From contig NZ_FOIR01000001.1 in the NCBI RefSeq assembly GCF_900111145.1, positions 1,061,501 to 1,125,500 on the forward strand: 64,000 nucleotides of DNA, read 5' to 3'. The position numbers and the translations under genes are program-made. The stretch comes from Roseivirga pacifica. GTDB taxonomy: Bacteria > Bacteroidota > Bacteroidia > Cytophagales > Cyclobacteriaceae. Positions 1 to 8,383 of the stretch are shown piece after piece (position 1 is the first letter of the stretch; every line of letters starts with the position of its first letter). The notes beneath the pieces are model-generated. The model did no database searches. It saw only the letters and a program-made list of their open reading frames with translations, and was not told the origin of the DNA.

Positions 1-921
1 ATTTATGAATCAACGGTTTATCCTGGGGCAACGGAAGAAGACTGTGTTCCAGTTTTAGAAGAGAAATCGGGGCTAGTATATAACAAGGATTTCTTCTGCG
101 GGTACTCGCCAGAAAGGATTAACCCAGGAGATAAAGAACATACTGTTACCAAAATACTGAAGGTTACTTCTGGTTCTACACCTGAAATTGCAGAGAAGGT
201 AGATCAATTGTACAAATCAGTGATAACTGCTGGTACTTACAAGGCCGCATCTATCAAAGTAGCTGAGGCTGCAAAGGTAATTGAGAATTCGCAAAGAGAT
301 ATAAATATAGCCTTCGTCAATGAGTTGGCAATGATATTCAACAAGTTGAATATTGATACTGTAGACGTGCTAGAAGCTGCAGGTACTAAATGGAACTTCC
401 TTCCGTTTAGACCCGGTTTGGTAGGAGGCCATTGTATTGGTGTAGATCCTTACTATTTAGCTCAAAAGGCAAAAAAAGCTGGCTACTACCCTCAAATTGT
501 CCTTTCAGGTAGAAGACTTAATAATAGCATTGGTCCCTATGTAGGAAGCCAAGTGGTGAAGTTGTTAATGAAAAAAGGCAAGGTTATCAATCATTCTAAA
601 GTCTTAGTATGCGGAATTACCTTCAAGGAGAACTGTCCCGATATTAGAAACTCTAGGGTCATAGATATTGTGACGGAGCTAGGTGAATTTGAGGTGAAGG
701 TAGATGTTTATGATCCTTGGGCAAATGCTGAAGAGGTGAGGCATGAATATGGGATAGACCTAAAGGAGAAGATAAGCATTGGTGATTATGACGGAATTGT
801 TTTAGCTGTGGCACACAATGAGTTTAAAGAAATACTCAATGCAAATACGCTTTCCTCTAGTCAGGTTATTTATGATGTGAAGTCCATCCTTCCTAAAGAA
901 TTAGTAACCGCAAGACTGTAA
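1..921 (+). CDS. Nucleotide-sugar 6-dehydrogenase (UDP-HexNAc dehydrogenase type), 5' truncated
   Basis: The reading frame is open from base 1, so the gene starts upstream; 306 residues are visible. The family oxidises C6 of a UDP-sugar to a uronic acid with NAD. The visible part begins inside the Rossmann domain ([13 protein letters not shown]), continues through the central helical domain, and contains [11 protein letters not shown] with the catalytic cysteine codon at 433-435. The C-terminal UDP-binding domain runs to the stop. The wording of these motifs resembles TviB/WbpA-type UDP-N-acetylhexosamine dehydrogenases more than UDP-glucose dehydrogenase, and a separate Ugd-like gene lies at 49546-50862. 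The next gene overlaps by one base (TAATG), so they are co-transcribed. The internal TTG at 208 is not the start. Confidence 0.9.
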   Translation: MYESTVYPGATEEDCVPVLEEKSGLVYNKDFFCGYSPERINPGDKEHTVTKILKVTSGSTPEIAEKVDQLYKSVITAGTYKAASIKVAEAAKVIENSQRDINIAFVNELAMIFNKLNIDTVDVLEAAGTKWNFLPFRPGLVGGHCIGVDPYYLAQKAKKAGYYPQIVLSGRRLNNSIGPYVGSQVVKLLMKKGKVINHSKVLVCGITFKENCPDIRNSRVIDIVTELGEFEVKVDVYDPWANAEEVRHEYGIDLKEKISIGDYDGIVLAVAHNEFKEILNANTLSSSQVIYDVKSILPKELVTARL

Positions 922-1976
922 TGGCAAAAATATTAATTACTGGAACAGCCGGTTTCATAGGCTTTCATTTAGCAAAGAAGCTATTGGAAAGAGGCGATGA
1001 AGTAGTTGGGTTAGATTCCATTAATGATTACTATGATTTACGGGTTAAGTATGGTCGCTTAGGGCTTACTGGCATTGAGAAGGATGCTATTTCATATGGT
1101 AAACTTGTTTCTAGTACCGTTTATGATGCCTATAAATTCATACAGCTGAACCTTGAAGACCAACAAGGAATTAACAATCTATTTAAGCAACAAAAGTTCG
1201 ACAATGTAATTAATCTGGCTGCACAGGCCGGTGTAAGATATAGCATTGAGAATCCTCAGGCTTATGTTGATAGTAACATTGTTGGTTTTGTCAATATTCT
1301 TGAGGCTTGCAGGCACAATAGTGTCGAGCACTTGTCATACGCAAGTAGTTCTTCTGTGTATGGGCTGAATGAAACAATGCCATTCTCCATACATCATAAT
1401 GTTGACCATCCGATAAGCTTGTACGCTGCAAGTAAGAAGAGCAACGAATTAATGGCGCACACTTACAGCCATTTGTTCAACCTACCAACAACAGGCCTGA
1501 GGTTTTTCACCGTTTATGGCCCATGGGGTCGTCCTGATATGGCGCTCTTCTTGTTCACTAAGGCGATTTTAGAGGGAAACCCAATTAACATTTTCAACAA
1601 TGGTGAAATGTCGAGAGACTTTACTTACATAGATGATATAGTTGAGGGAGTAATTAGGGTGAATGACAATCCGCCAAAGGGCAATCCAAATTGGTCGGGC
1701 AAAAATCCAGACCCAGGTACGGCAAAAGCTCCTTACACTGTTTATAATATAGGAAACAATTCGCCAGTGAAACTGATGGATTTTGTTTCTACCATTGAGA
1801 AGTGCTTGGGCATGGAGGCAGAAAAAAACTTTATGCCGATGCAGCCAGGCGATGTTGCTGCCACTTATGCTGATGTTCAGGATTTAATCAATAATTTGGG
1901 GTATAAGCCAGAGACTAGTTTAGAATATGGTGTTGGCGAATTTGTAACGTGGTACAGAGAGTTTTATAAAGTGTGA
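921..1976 (+). CDS. NAD-dependent epimerase, UDP-glucuronate 4-epimerase (CapI) type
   Basis: This is an extended short-chain dehydrogenase of 351 residues. It has an NAD-binding GTAGFIG at residues 8-14, the NDYYD stretch after the second beta strand that is typical of UDP-glucuronate 4-epimerases, and the catalytic pair Y168/K172 in YAASK. It probably interconverts gluco and galacto forms of the uronic acid made by the preceding dehydrogenase; whether the substrate is N-acetylated cannot be told. A short insertion around residues 50-70, between the NDYYD stretch and the next strand, is a little longer than I expect. The start ATG overlaps the previous stop, and the following gene overlaps by four bases, so the three genes form one operon. 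Confidence 0.85.
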   Translation: MAKILITGTAGFIGFHLAKKLLERGDEVVGLDSINDYYDLRVKYGRLGLTGIEKDAISYGKLVSSTVYDAYKFIQLNLEDQQGINNLFKQQKFDNVINLAAQAGVRYSIENPQAYVDSNIVGFVNILEACRHNSVEHLSYASSSSVYGLNETMPFSIHHNVDHPISLYAASKKSNELMAHTYSHLFNLPTTGLRFFTVYGPWGRPDMALFLFTKAILEGNPINIFNNGEMSRDFTYIDDIVEGVIRVNDNPPKGNPNWSGKNPDPGTAKAPYTVYNIGNNSPVKLMDFVSTIEKCLGMEAEKNFMPMQPGDVAATYADVQDLINNLGYKPETSLEYGVGEFVTWYREFYKV

Positions 1977-3106
1977 TGGAGCCAATCAGAATGGTGGACC
2001 TTGTCGGTCAATACACCAAAATAAAAGAAGAAGTTAAGTTGGAAATTGATAAGGTGTTGGAGTCAGCAACATTTATCAATGGGCCAGTGGTTCATGAGTT
2101 CCAAGCGAATTTAGAAGAGTACCTTGGAGCCAAGCATGTCATTCCATGTGCCAATGGTACCGATGCCCTACAAATCATCATGATGGCTCATAACTTTCCA
2201 AAGGGGGCGGAAGTGCTAGTACCTTCATTCACTTATGTGGCCACAGTTGAGGTAATAGCGCTACTAGGTTTCAAGCCTGTTTTTGTAGAAGTTTATCCTG
2301 ATACCTTCAATATTGATATTGAAGACCTTGAGTCAAAAATTACAGATAAGTCTGTGGCAATTGTTCCTGTTCATCTTTATGGTCAGTGTGCCGATATGGA
2401 CAGGTTAATGGCAGTTGCCAAAAGGAATAATCTCAAAGTCTTTGAAGACACTGCTCAGGCCATTGGTGCCGAATATACGTCATCTGACGGCAGTGTATCT
2501 AAAGCAGGTACAATTGGCGATGCAGGAGCCACTTCTTTCTTCCCTTCGAAGAATCTTGGGGCTTATGGCGATGGTGGTGCCATTATGACCAATGATAATG
2601 AACTGGCTGCAAAGCTAAGGATGATTGTTAACCACGGTCAAAGCAAAAGATATTACCACGATTCCATTGGGGTGAACTCTCGCTTGGATAGTATGCAAGC
2701 CGCAGTATTGAAGGTAAAACTAAAATACCTAGATGGATATAATGAGGCTCGTTATCAGGTTGCCTCAAGGTATTCTGAAGCATTCTCTAAAGCTGATTGG
2801 ATTACACCTCCTGTAGAATCTGAGTTTAGCACGCATGTTTACCACCAGTACACTATGAAACTAGCCGATGGCGTAGATCGTGATGCATTGGTCAATCATT
2901 TGGCTGCACACGATGTTCCAGCTATGATTTATTATCCGGTACCAAATCATTTGCAAAAAGCTTATGCATACTATGGGTACAAAGAAGGGGATATGCTAAA
3001 CACAGAAGACCTGTGTTCAAGAGTGGTTTCTCTGCCTATACATACAGAAATGAATGATGAACAACAATCGTTCATTATTGAAAAGGTGCTCTCTTTTCGA
3101 TCTTAA
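1973..3106 (+). CDS. DegT/DnrJ/EryC1/StrS family sugar aminotransferase
   Basis: This PLP-dependent enzyme of 377 residues transfers an amino group, usually from glutamate, to a keto-sugar nucleotide. It has the family N-terminus (INGPVVHEF), the cofactor-site segments [11 protein letters not shown] and [11 protein letters not shown], and the Schiff-base lysine K193 in [14 protein letters not shown]. It resembles WbpE-type 3-keto-uronate aminotransferases, which fits the dehydrogenase two genes upstream. A matching 3-dehydrogenase (WbpB type) is not in the window and may lie upstream. It is the last gene of this operon; 136 non-coding bases follow before the regulator at 3243. Confidence 0.85.
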   Translation: MMEPIRMVDLVGQYTKIKEEVKLEIDKVLESATFINGPVVHEFQANLEEYLGAKHVIPCANGTDALQIIMMAHNFPKGAEVLVPSFTYVATVEVIALLGFKPVFVEVYPDTFNIDIEDLESKITDKSVAIVPVHLYGQCADMDRLMAVAKRNNLKVFEDTAQAIGAEYTSSDGSVSKAGTIGDAGATSFFPSKNLGAYGDGGAIMTNDNELAAKLRMIVNHGQSKRYYHDSIGVNSRLDSMQAAVLKVKLKYLDGYNEARYQVASRYSEAFSKADWITPPVESEFSTHVYHQYTMKLADGVDRDALVNHLAAHDVPAMIYYPVPNHLQKAYAYYGYKEGDMLNTEDLCSRVVSLPIHTEMNDEQQSFIIEKVLSFRS

Positions 3107-3158
3107 TCTTTTTAGAACTAGTATTTCCTAGAATAATATAAAATTCTTCGTTTCCCTT

Positions 3159-3195
3159 TTTGAAGTGAATAAAGAATGAGTAGTTTTACTACTCA
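3159..3195 (+). promoter_or_regulatory. Predicted promoter with overlapping palindromic operator
   Basis: A Bacteroidota-type promoter is readable. TTTG lies at 3159-3162 and, 18 bases later, TAGTTTTA at 3181-3188, which matches TAnnTTTG at seven of eight positions. The -7 box lies inside a perfect inverted repeat at 3177-3195 with 8-base arms (TGAGTAGT / ACTACTCA) and a 3-base TTT spacer. The repeat has no run of T after it, so it looks more like a protein-binding site than a terminator. It sits 48 bases before the ATG of the winged-helix regulator. The rest of the 3107-3242 gap shows nothing else I can name. Confidence 0.5.
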
Positions 3196-3242
3196 AAGCT
3201 AAGTCTCAGTTGTGACCGACCAGGCGAAGCTGTATCCAACTC

Positions 3243-3767
3243 ATGTTAGAGGCGCTGATTTCTTCTAAAACCCGAATCAAGCTACTACTAAGGCTTTTCC
3301 TCAATCCTGAAAGTAAGTCGTACTTAAGGGGGTTGGCCGATGAGTTCCAAGAAAGCACGAATTCCGTTAGGTTGGAGTTATCTCGTTTTGAAGAAGCGGG
3401 AATGGTGGAAAGTGAGTTAGTTGGGAATAAGAAGCTATACAAGGCCAATCAGACCTTCCCTTTATTTAAAGAGGTTAGGAGTATTTTACTTAAACAAACT
3501 GGCTTGCAGAGTATCATTGATCAGGTGGTTGCCGAGCTTGGTGATGTAAAAAGAGTTTACTTAACTGGTGAACTGGCCAAAGGCAGGAGTTCTGAAGTAG
3601 TGAGTCTCGTTTTTGTGGGTAATCCAGAAAGAGTATTTTTGACGGATTTAATTCAAAAAGCAGAAAAATTGATTGAAAAAAAGATTCAGTATTTGGTTTA
3701 TAGCGAAGCTGAATCTTTGGAAATCGATTTTGCCAAGGAAAAGTATCTATTGTTGTGGAATGAGTAA
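3243..3767 (+). CDS. Winged-helix transcriptional regulator with degenerate nucleotidyltransferase-like domain
   Basis: This 174-residue protein begins with a winged-helix DNA-binding domain at about residues 1-75 (SKTRIKLLLRLFLNPES, then SYLRGLADEFQESTNSVRLELSRF), similar to ArsR/MarR-type helices. Residues about 95-174 look like a minimal nucleotidyltransferase fold (KRVYLTGELAKGRSSEVVSLVFVG). The active-site pattern GS...DxD is missing, so it is probably a non-catalytic sensor or dimerisation domain. It lies directly upstream of, and overlaps by eight bases with, the NusG-like gene. That pairing at the head of a polysaccharide locus suggests it controls the locus. I infer autoregulation from the palindrome at 3177-3195. 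The ligand is unknown. Confidence 0.7.
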   Translation: MLEALISSKTRIKLLLRLFLNPESKSYLRGLADEFQESTNSVRLELSRFEEAGMVESELVGNKKLYKANQTFPLFKEVRSILLKQTGLQSIIDQVVAELGDVKRVYLTGELAKGRSSEVVSLVFVGNPERVFLTDLIQKAEKLIEKKIQYLVYSEAESLEIDFAKEKYLLLWNE

Positions 3768-4266
3768 AGCGCAAAGCAAATATTGGACTGCATTTTACAC
3801 CAAACCTCGCAATGAGAAAAAGGTGAGTGAACGGCTAAGTGATTTAGGCTACGAAATTTTCTGCCCTGTTAGAACTGTGCTTAAGCAATGGTCTGACAGG
3901 AAGAAGAAAGTAAAGGAGCCTTTGTTTACTTCTTACATTTTTGCAAGAGTTGATGAAGTGTTACGCCAAGAAATCCTAAAGGATCAGGGAATTGTAAGCT
4001 CCGTTTTTTGGTTGGGTAAGCCTGTTGTTGTACGAGACTCTGAAATAAGAGCAATTGATGACTTTTTGAGTGAAAATCCTGAAGCAGATGCTGTTTCAAG
4101 AATCTTTCATGAAGGAGAAAAGTTACAAATCACCGATGGGCCACTGCGTGGCGAAACGGGTGAGTTATTAAAGATAAAAGGAACGAAACTAATTTTAACA
4201 ATAGAGTCACTGGGCTTTTCACTTGTTGCTGAGGTAGCAAAAAGTAGAGTGCAGCTAGTGAGCTAA
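3760..4266 (+). CDS. NusG-family (UpxY/RfaH-like) transcription antiterminator
   Basis: This 168-residue protein has an N-terminal NusG domain (YWTAFYTKPRNEKKVSERL, then FCPVRTVLKQWSDR and PLFTSYIFARV) and a C-terminal KOW-like segment (GEKLQITDGPLRGETGELL). Specialised NusG paralogues of this kind (UpxY in Bacteroides, RfaH in enterics) keep RNA polymerase elongating through long polysaccharide operons. Its place directly before the SLBB exporter supports that role. I chose ATG 3760, which overlaps the regulator stop by eight bases. An in-frame ATG at 3673 would add 29 residues unlike any NusG and lies deep inside the preceding gene. The next gene starts 11 bases later. Confidence 0.88.
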   Translation: MSKAQSKYWTAFYTKPRNEKKVSERLSDLGYEIFCPVRTVLKQWSDRKKKVKEPLFTSYIFARVDEVLRQEILKDQGIVSSVFWLGKPVVVRDSEIRAIDDFLSENPEADAVSRIFHEGEKLQITDGPLRGETGELLKIKGTKLILTIESLGFSLVAEVAKSRVQLVS

Positions 4267-4277
4267 TATTGAATTAT

Positions 4278-6908
4278 ATGGATTCAAAAAGAATTTTTGT
4301 TGGGTTGATTATACTGGTGTTGACCGTGTTTTCAGCGGCTCACTTACATGCGCAGAACGCTCAAAGCCTGTCAGGTGCCAATCTGGCTACCATTAATGTC
4401 GATGATTTATCTGATCAAGACATTCTCAACTACATGAAACAAGCTGAGAATAGTGGTTTTACAGAACAGCAACTAGAAGCAATGGCGCGCCAACGCGGAA
4501 TGCCAGAATCTCAAATTTCGAAATTGAGAAGAAGAGTAGAGCAACTGCGAATGGGCGTTGGAATGGATCCTGAATCAGAACTCAAGCCTACAAATACTAG
4601 TGGTCGTCAAGAAGTAATTTTTAATGAAGGAGATGTTTTTGGTAAACTTGGAGGAAACAACCCTGAAGAAAACTTGACTGAAGAGGAGAAAAATATTTTT
4701 GGCTATGATCTTTTTCATTCTGATGTTTTAACCTTTGCTCCTAATCTAAATATTCCAACTCCGGACGATTATGTGCTGGGCCCAGGTGATGAAATAATCA
4801 TTGATTTATGGGGCGCAACACAGCAGTATATTGCTTTGGAAGTTACTCCAGAGGGGTATGTTAGGCCTGAAAATTTAAGCCCTGTTTATGTGAATGGCCT
4901 AACAGTAGCGGAATTGCGCGAAAAGGTTGGCGAGCGATTGAGCCAAATTTACAGCGGAATTAAAGGGACAAATGGACAAGCACCATCAATTTTTTACCAG
5001 GTAAGCCTTGGTAAAATTCGTACAATCAACGTTGCCATTGTGGGAGATGTAAATAGTCCTGGTAATTACGCATTGAACTCACTTTCGACAGTATTTACAG
5101 CACTTTATGCAGCTGGGGGGCCATCTGAGAATGGAACCTTTAGAAAGGTTAGACTTATCCGAAACAACAAATTGGTAAAGGAGGTCGATTTATACGAGTT
5201 TTTAGTTACGGGTATAAAGCAAGGCGATATTCGAGTAAAAAGTGGCGATGTGGTTTTGGTTAAATCATATACTAACCGTGTTGAAATTGATGGAGAGGTT
5301 AAAAGAACGGGCCTTTTTGAATTAACAGAAGGTGAGAGTTTCAATGACCTTTTAGAATATGCAGGAGGCTTTACCAATACCGCCTATAGGTCGTTGGTAA
5401 CAGTGAGAAGAAGTGGCCAAAGAGAACGAGAAGTTATAGACATTACTTCCGATGAATTTGCCTTATTTCAACCGAAAGACGGTGATGTGTTTCAGGTGAC
5501 TCCTATTCTAGATCGATATAAAAACAGGGTTCAAATTGAAGGAGCTGTTTATCGAGAAGGTGAATATCAATTAACTGATGGGTTAACCTTGAAGCAACTA
5601 ATCGAAAAGGCTGATGGCTTGAGAGGAGACGCCTTCCTTACTAGAGCTACCATTTATAGAACAAATGAGGACTTTTCACAAAACACGGTACCTGTAGACT
5701 TAGGTAAGTTAATGTCAAGCCAAATAGAAGATATTCCATTGATGAGAGAGGACTTGGTGCGTATTAGTTCGATTTACGACTTGAAGGAAGAATATTACGT
5801 TTCAATCTCTGGCGAAGTTCTTGAAGGAGGTGTATATCCTTTCTTTAACACCATGACAGTTCAAGACCTGATTATTATTGGTGGAGGACTAACAGAAGGG
5901 GCTTCGGGTTCGATGGTTGAAATTTCAAGACGAAATAAGGATGCCAATCTTAATACAACGGCTGAGATTGTAACTATTCAAATTGACAAGAGTCTTTCTA
6001 TAGACACAGAGGATAGAAATTTACTACTACAACCATTTGATCAAGTGTATATTAGGAAATCTCCTGGATATACGGTTCAACAACAGGTGACTGTTGAAGG
6101 AGAGATTGGAGCTCCAGGCACATATTCTATCAGCAGGAAGGATGAGCGCGTATCAGACATTATAAAGAGAGCCCAGGGAATCACTCAATATGCCTATCCA
6201 GAAGGGGCTATTCTGATTAGACAGACTGAGTTTTCTTCCAACAAATCCAACGGGGAGATTTCTCAGCAATACTTACAACAGTTAAGAGCTAAACTTCTTA
6301 GTGAAGAGTCTGAATTGAAAAATATTAGTCAAGAACGGCTAATTGAAAGACTAAATAAGGTAGAAAATAGGGCAAATGTTAATTCCGAGGAAGACTTGGT
6401 GGGAAGTAGAGTAAAAAGAGATTTAATAGAAGATATTGCCGAGCAAGACTCGTTAATAAGGGATATTGAGCTAAAAGAAGAGGAACCAGTAGCATTGGAT
6501 CTAGTTAAAATCCTGAATGAACCAGGCTCGAAGTATGATTTCATAGTTAAGCCTGGGGATGTTATATCTGTCCCAGGGAGACTGGAGACCGTTCGGGTGG
6601 CAGGAGAAGTGACTTCACCACTTAACTTACGGTTTGACAAATCCTTCAATTTTAAAGACTATATTTATCAATCTGGAGGCTTCTTAATTACGGCCAAACG
6701 TGGTAGAAGCTACGTTCAGTACCCAAATGGCGAACGCCAAGGTGTAAAGCGATTCTTGTTCTTCAAGAAATATCCTAAAATTGAACCTGGATCAACAATT
6801 TTTGTGAGTAGGAAGAAGGAAAAGCAACCGATGAGCTTACAAGAGGTATTGGCTATAACATCTAGTCTTGCTACTATTGTTTTCTTAGTTGACAGGATTA
6901 CAAATTGA
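4278..6908 (+). CDS. Large SLBB-domain polysaccharide export protein (locus 1)
   Basis: This 876-residue exported protein starts with a signal peptide (about 1-26, ending AAHLHAQ) and lacks a lipobox cysteine. A helical region containing DQDILNYMKQAENSGFTEQQ follows. The polysaccharide export domain starts near residue 165 (YVLGPGDEIIIDLWGA), then come several SLBB beta-grasp repeats, a charged coiled-coil insertion around 660-720, and a hydrophobic C-terminal segment (VLAITSSLATIVFLV). It is more than twice the length of E. coli Wza but belongs to the same outer-membrane export family. ATG 4278 is preferred over the in-frame TTG at 4269 because it leaves a compact signal peptide. A paralogue lies at 27558. 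Confidence 0.88.
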   Translation: MDSKRIFVGLIILVLTVFSAAHLHAQNAQSLSGANLATINVDDLSDQDILNYMKQAENSGFTEQQLEAMARQRGMPESQISKLRRRVEQLRMGVGMDPESELKPTNTSGRQEVIFNEGDVFGKLGGNNPEENLTEEEKNIFGYDLFHSDVLTFAPNLNIPTPDDYVLGPGDEIIIDLWGATQQYIALEVTPEGYVRPENLSPVYVNGLTVAELREKVGERLSQIYSGIKGTNGQAPSIFYQVSLGKIRTINVAIVGDVNSPGNYALNSLSTVFTALYAAGGPSENGTFRKVRLIRNNKLVKEVDLYEFLVTGIKQGDIRVKSGDVVLVKSYTNRVEIDGEVKRTGLFELTEGESFNDLLEYAGGFTNTAYRSLVTVRRSGQREREVIDITSDEFALFQPKDGDVFQVTPILDRYKNRVQIEGAVYREGEYQLTDGLTLKQLIEKADGLRGDAFLTRATIYRTNEDFSQNTVPVDLGKLMSSQIEDIPLMREDLVRISSIYDLKEEYYVSISGEVLEGGVYPFFNTMTVQDLIIIGGGLTEGASGSMVEISRRNKDANLNTTAEIVTIQIDKSLSIDTEDRNLLLQPFDQVYIRKSPGYTVQQQVTVEGEIGAPGTYSISRKDERVSDIIKRAQGITQYAYPEGAILIRQTEFSSNKSNGEISQQYLQQLRAKLLSEESELKNISQERLIERLNKVENRANVNSEEDLVGSRVKRDLIEDIAEQDSLIRDIELKEEEPVALDLVKILNEPGSKYDFIVKPGDVISVPGRLETVRVAGEVTSPLNLRFDKSFNFKDYIYQSGGFLITAKRGRSYVQYPNGERQGVKRFLFFKKYPKIEPGSTIFVSRKKEKQPMSLQEVLAITSSLATIVFLVDRITN

Positions 6909-7108
6909 TGACTTAATTAACTCACTTTTTTATGGCTAATGCCTATTGTGTGAGCAGATTATAGACGAATTTAATGCTAAGAGAGAAATTGATAGTAGGC
7001 CCAGCCAGTAATTGTAGTCTCTGGTTCTTTGGCTTTAATAGTTAATAGGTAGAGTAACTGGATTGGACTATTTTACTTTGTTAAATCTTTACTATTATCG
7101 AAAATTTA
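6909..7108. other. Intergenic region, no gene seen
   Basis: These 200 bases between the SLBB exporter and the first Wzz are AT-rich and hold no open frame of note. A weak, mismatched hairpin can be drawn at about 6920-6955 (outer arms CTCAC/GTGAG, inner GGC/GCC). A sequence TTACTTTG at 7073-7080 matches the -7 consensus TAnnTTTG at seven of eight positions, 28 bases before the ATG at 7109. Either could be chance. The region is the longest non-coding gap in the window and may carry a secondary promoter for the sugar genes downstream. Confidence 0.3.
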
Positions 7109-8227
7109 ATGGATGGTGATATAAACAGAAGGAGTATTGATTTGGTTTTTTTGGCAAAGTTCGTTTTAAACGCTAGAAAAATTATTTTGACAATTACTAC
7201 GGGCTTCGTGTTGATTGGGATAATTATAGCTTTGCTAAGCCCTGTGTATTTTTCGACTAATGTTACTTTTGTGCCACAAAACTCTGGTGGGGAGAAAGCG
7301 CCAGGTGGTCTGAGTAATTTGGCAGCTATTGCTGGAATAAACATAAACGGTGGCGATGCTAGTAGTATTTCACCAAGCCTTTACCCCAATATTTTTGAAA
7401 GCGTCCATTATCAAAAAGAATTGCTCAACTCTGAAATAACAGTGCATGACCTTGATACTACTGTTACACTGTTTGAGTATTATAGCAAGTTTTACAAGCC
7501 AAGGTATGGTGAAAAATTTTTAAACTACATTGGTGAGGTATCAGATTTTTTCCGACATGCAATAGTCGGCTCTTCAGAAGTAGGCGATCCATTGAATCAA
7601 AGCGATGTAGGCCAAGAGGGTATAGTGTATATTTCTAAGTCAGAGTTAGAAGTTATAAGAAAGATAAAAAGTCAAGTATTTATATCCGTGAACGATTTGG
7701 ATGGCTATGTTAAGATATCTGCAGAAATGCCTGAGGCACTATCTTCTGCGCAGGTAGTATATCAGGCTATGTCTATTCTACAGAAGAAAATTGTAGCCCA
7801 TAAGATTCAAAAAGCAGAGGTACAATTGGAGTTCATAGAGCAGCGTTATCAAGAAAAGTTAAAAGAATTTAGGAAGGTTCAATTAGAATTGGCAGAGTTT
7901 CGTGACAGAAATGCTAATATTAGTACGGCAATAGCTCAAACAGAATTACAGGTGCTTCAGTCTAAATATGATTTGACATATAGTGTTTTTCAGGAGTTAG
8001 CGCAGCAGCTCGAAACCCAAAGAATACAGGTAAAAAAAGACACACCTCTCTTTACCATTATTGAACAGGTAGTAGTGCCAGTAGAAAGGTCACGACCCCG
8101 AAGAGCAATTATGGTTATACTCTTTGGACTCGTTGGGTTTACTTTATCAATTGTTTTTTTTATTGCCAAATACTATTTCTTACCAACCGAGGTGAATAAA
8201 AAAATAATTAAGTATAAATCTAGTTAG
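7109..8227 (+). CDS. Wzz-family chain-length determinant (locus 1)
   Basis: This 372-residue inner-membrane protein has a membrane segment at about 24-46, a periplasmic part with a long coiled coil (about 220-310, rich in Q, E, L and R), and a second membrane segment near 333-357. A proline-containing VVPVERSRPRR stretch precedes that segment, as in polysaccharide co-polymerases. It lacks a C-terminal Walker-type tyrosine kinase domain, so it resembles Wzz more than Wzc. It probably sets polymer length together with the Wzy at 17717 and contacts the SLBB exporter. The ATG start gives a short cytoplasmic N-terminus typical of the family. A paralogue lies at 30124. Confidence 0.85.
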   Translation: MDGDINRRSIDLVFLAKFVLNARKIILTITTGFVLIGIIIALLSPVYFSTNVTFVPQNSGGEKAPGGLSNLAAIAGININGGDASSISPSLYPNIFESVHYQKELLNSEITVHDLDTTVTLFEYYSKFYKPRYGEKFLNYIGEVSDFFRHAIVGSSEVGDPLNQSDVGQEGIVYISKSELEVIRKIKSQVFISVNDLDGYVKISAEMPEALSSAQVVYQAMSILQKKIVAHKIQKAEVQLEFIEQRYQEKLKEFRKVQLELAEFRDRNANISTAIAQTELQVLQSKYDLTYSVFQELAQQLETQRIQVKKDTPLFTIIEQVVVPVERSRPRRAIMVILFGLVGFTLSIVFFIAKYYFLPTEVNKKIIKYKSS

Positions 8228-8383
8228 GGCTCAATTTAAAGTGGAGCTTCAAAGCGCCTATTATGGCTTGGATTTGAAAAATGTCACTAAATCAAGAAAT
8301 GTATTTTCAGCTTACCTGACGGGTCAAGCCATAAATTAAAGCTTCTTTCGAAGCTGATTTAATCCAAGAAGTTAACGTTATAC
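8228..8383. repeat. Intergenic region with nested inverted repeats
   Basis: This 156-base gap between the Wzz and the nonulosonate genes contains three inverted repeats. One is a perfect 10-base pair at 8261-8270 and 8325-8334 (TTATGGCTTG / CAAGCCATAA) with 54 bases between the arms. The second is a small perfect hairpin, AGCTTC-TTTC-GAAGCT, around 8339-8354. The third is an 8-base pair CTTGGATT / AATCCAAG whose first arm overlaps the first repeat. No T-run follows any of them. It could be an attenuator or a remnant of a small mobile repeat; no coding potential is visible. Confidence 0.45.

Noticed and set aside
3673-3759. Upstream ATG extension of the NusG-like gene
   Set aside because: The extra 29 residues lie inside the regulator gene and have no NusG character; ATG 3760 gives the normal family start.
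6920-6955. Terminator after the first SLBB exporter
   Set aside because: The hairpin arms are short and mismatched and no T-run follows; it is only noted in the intergenic entry.
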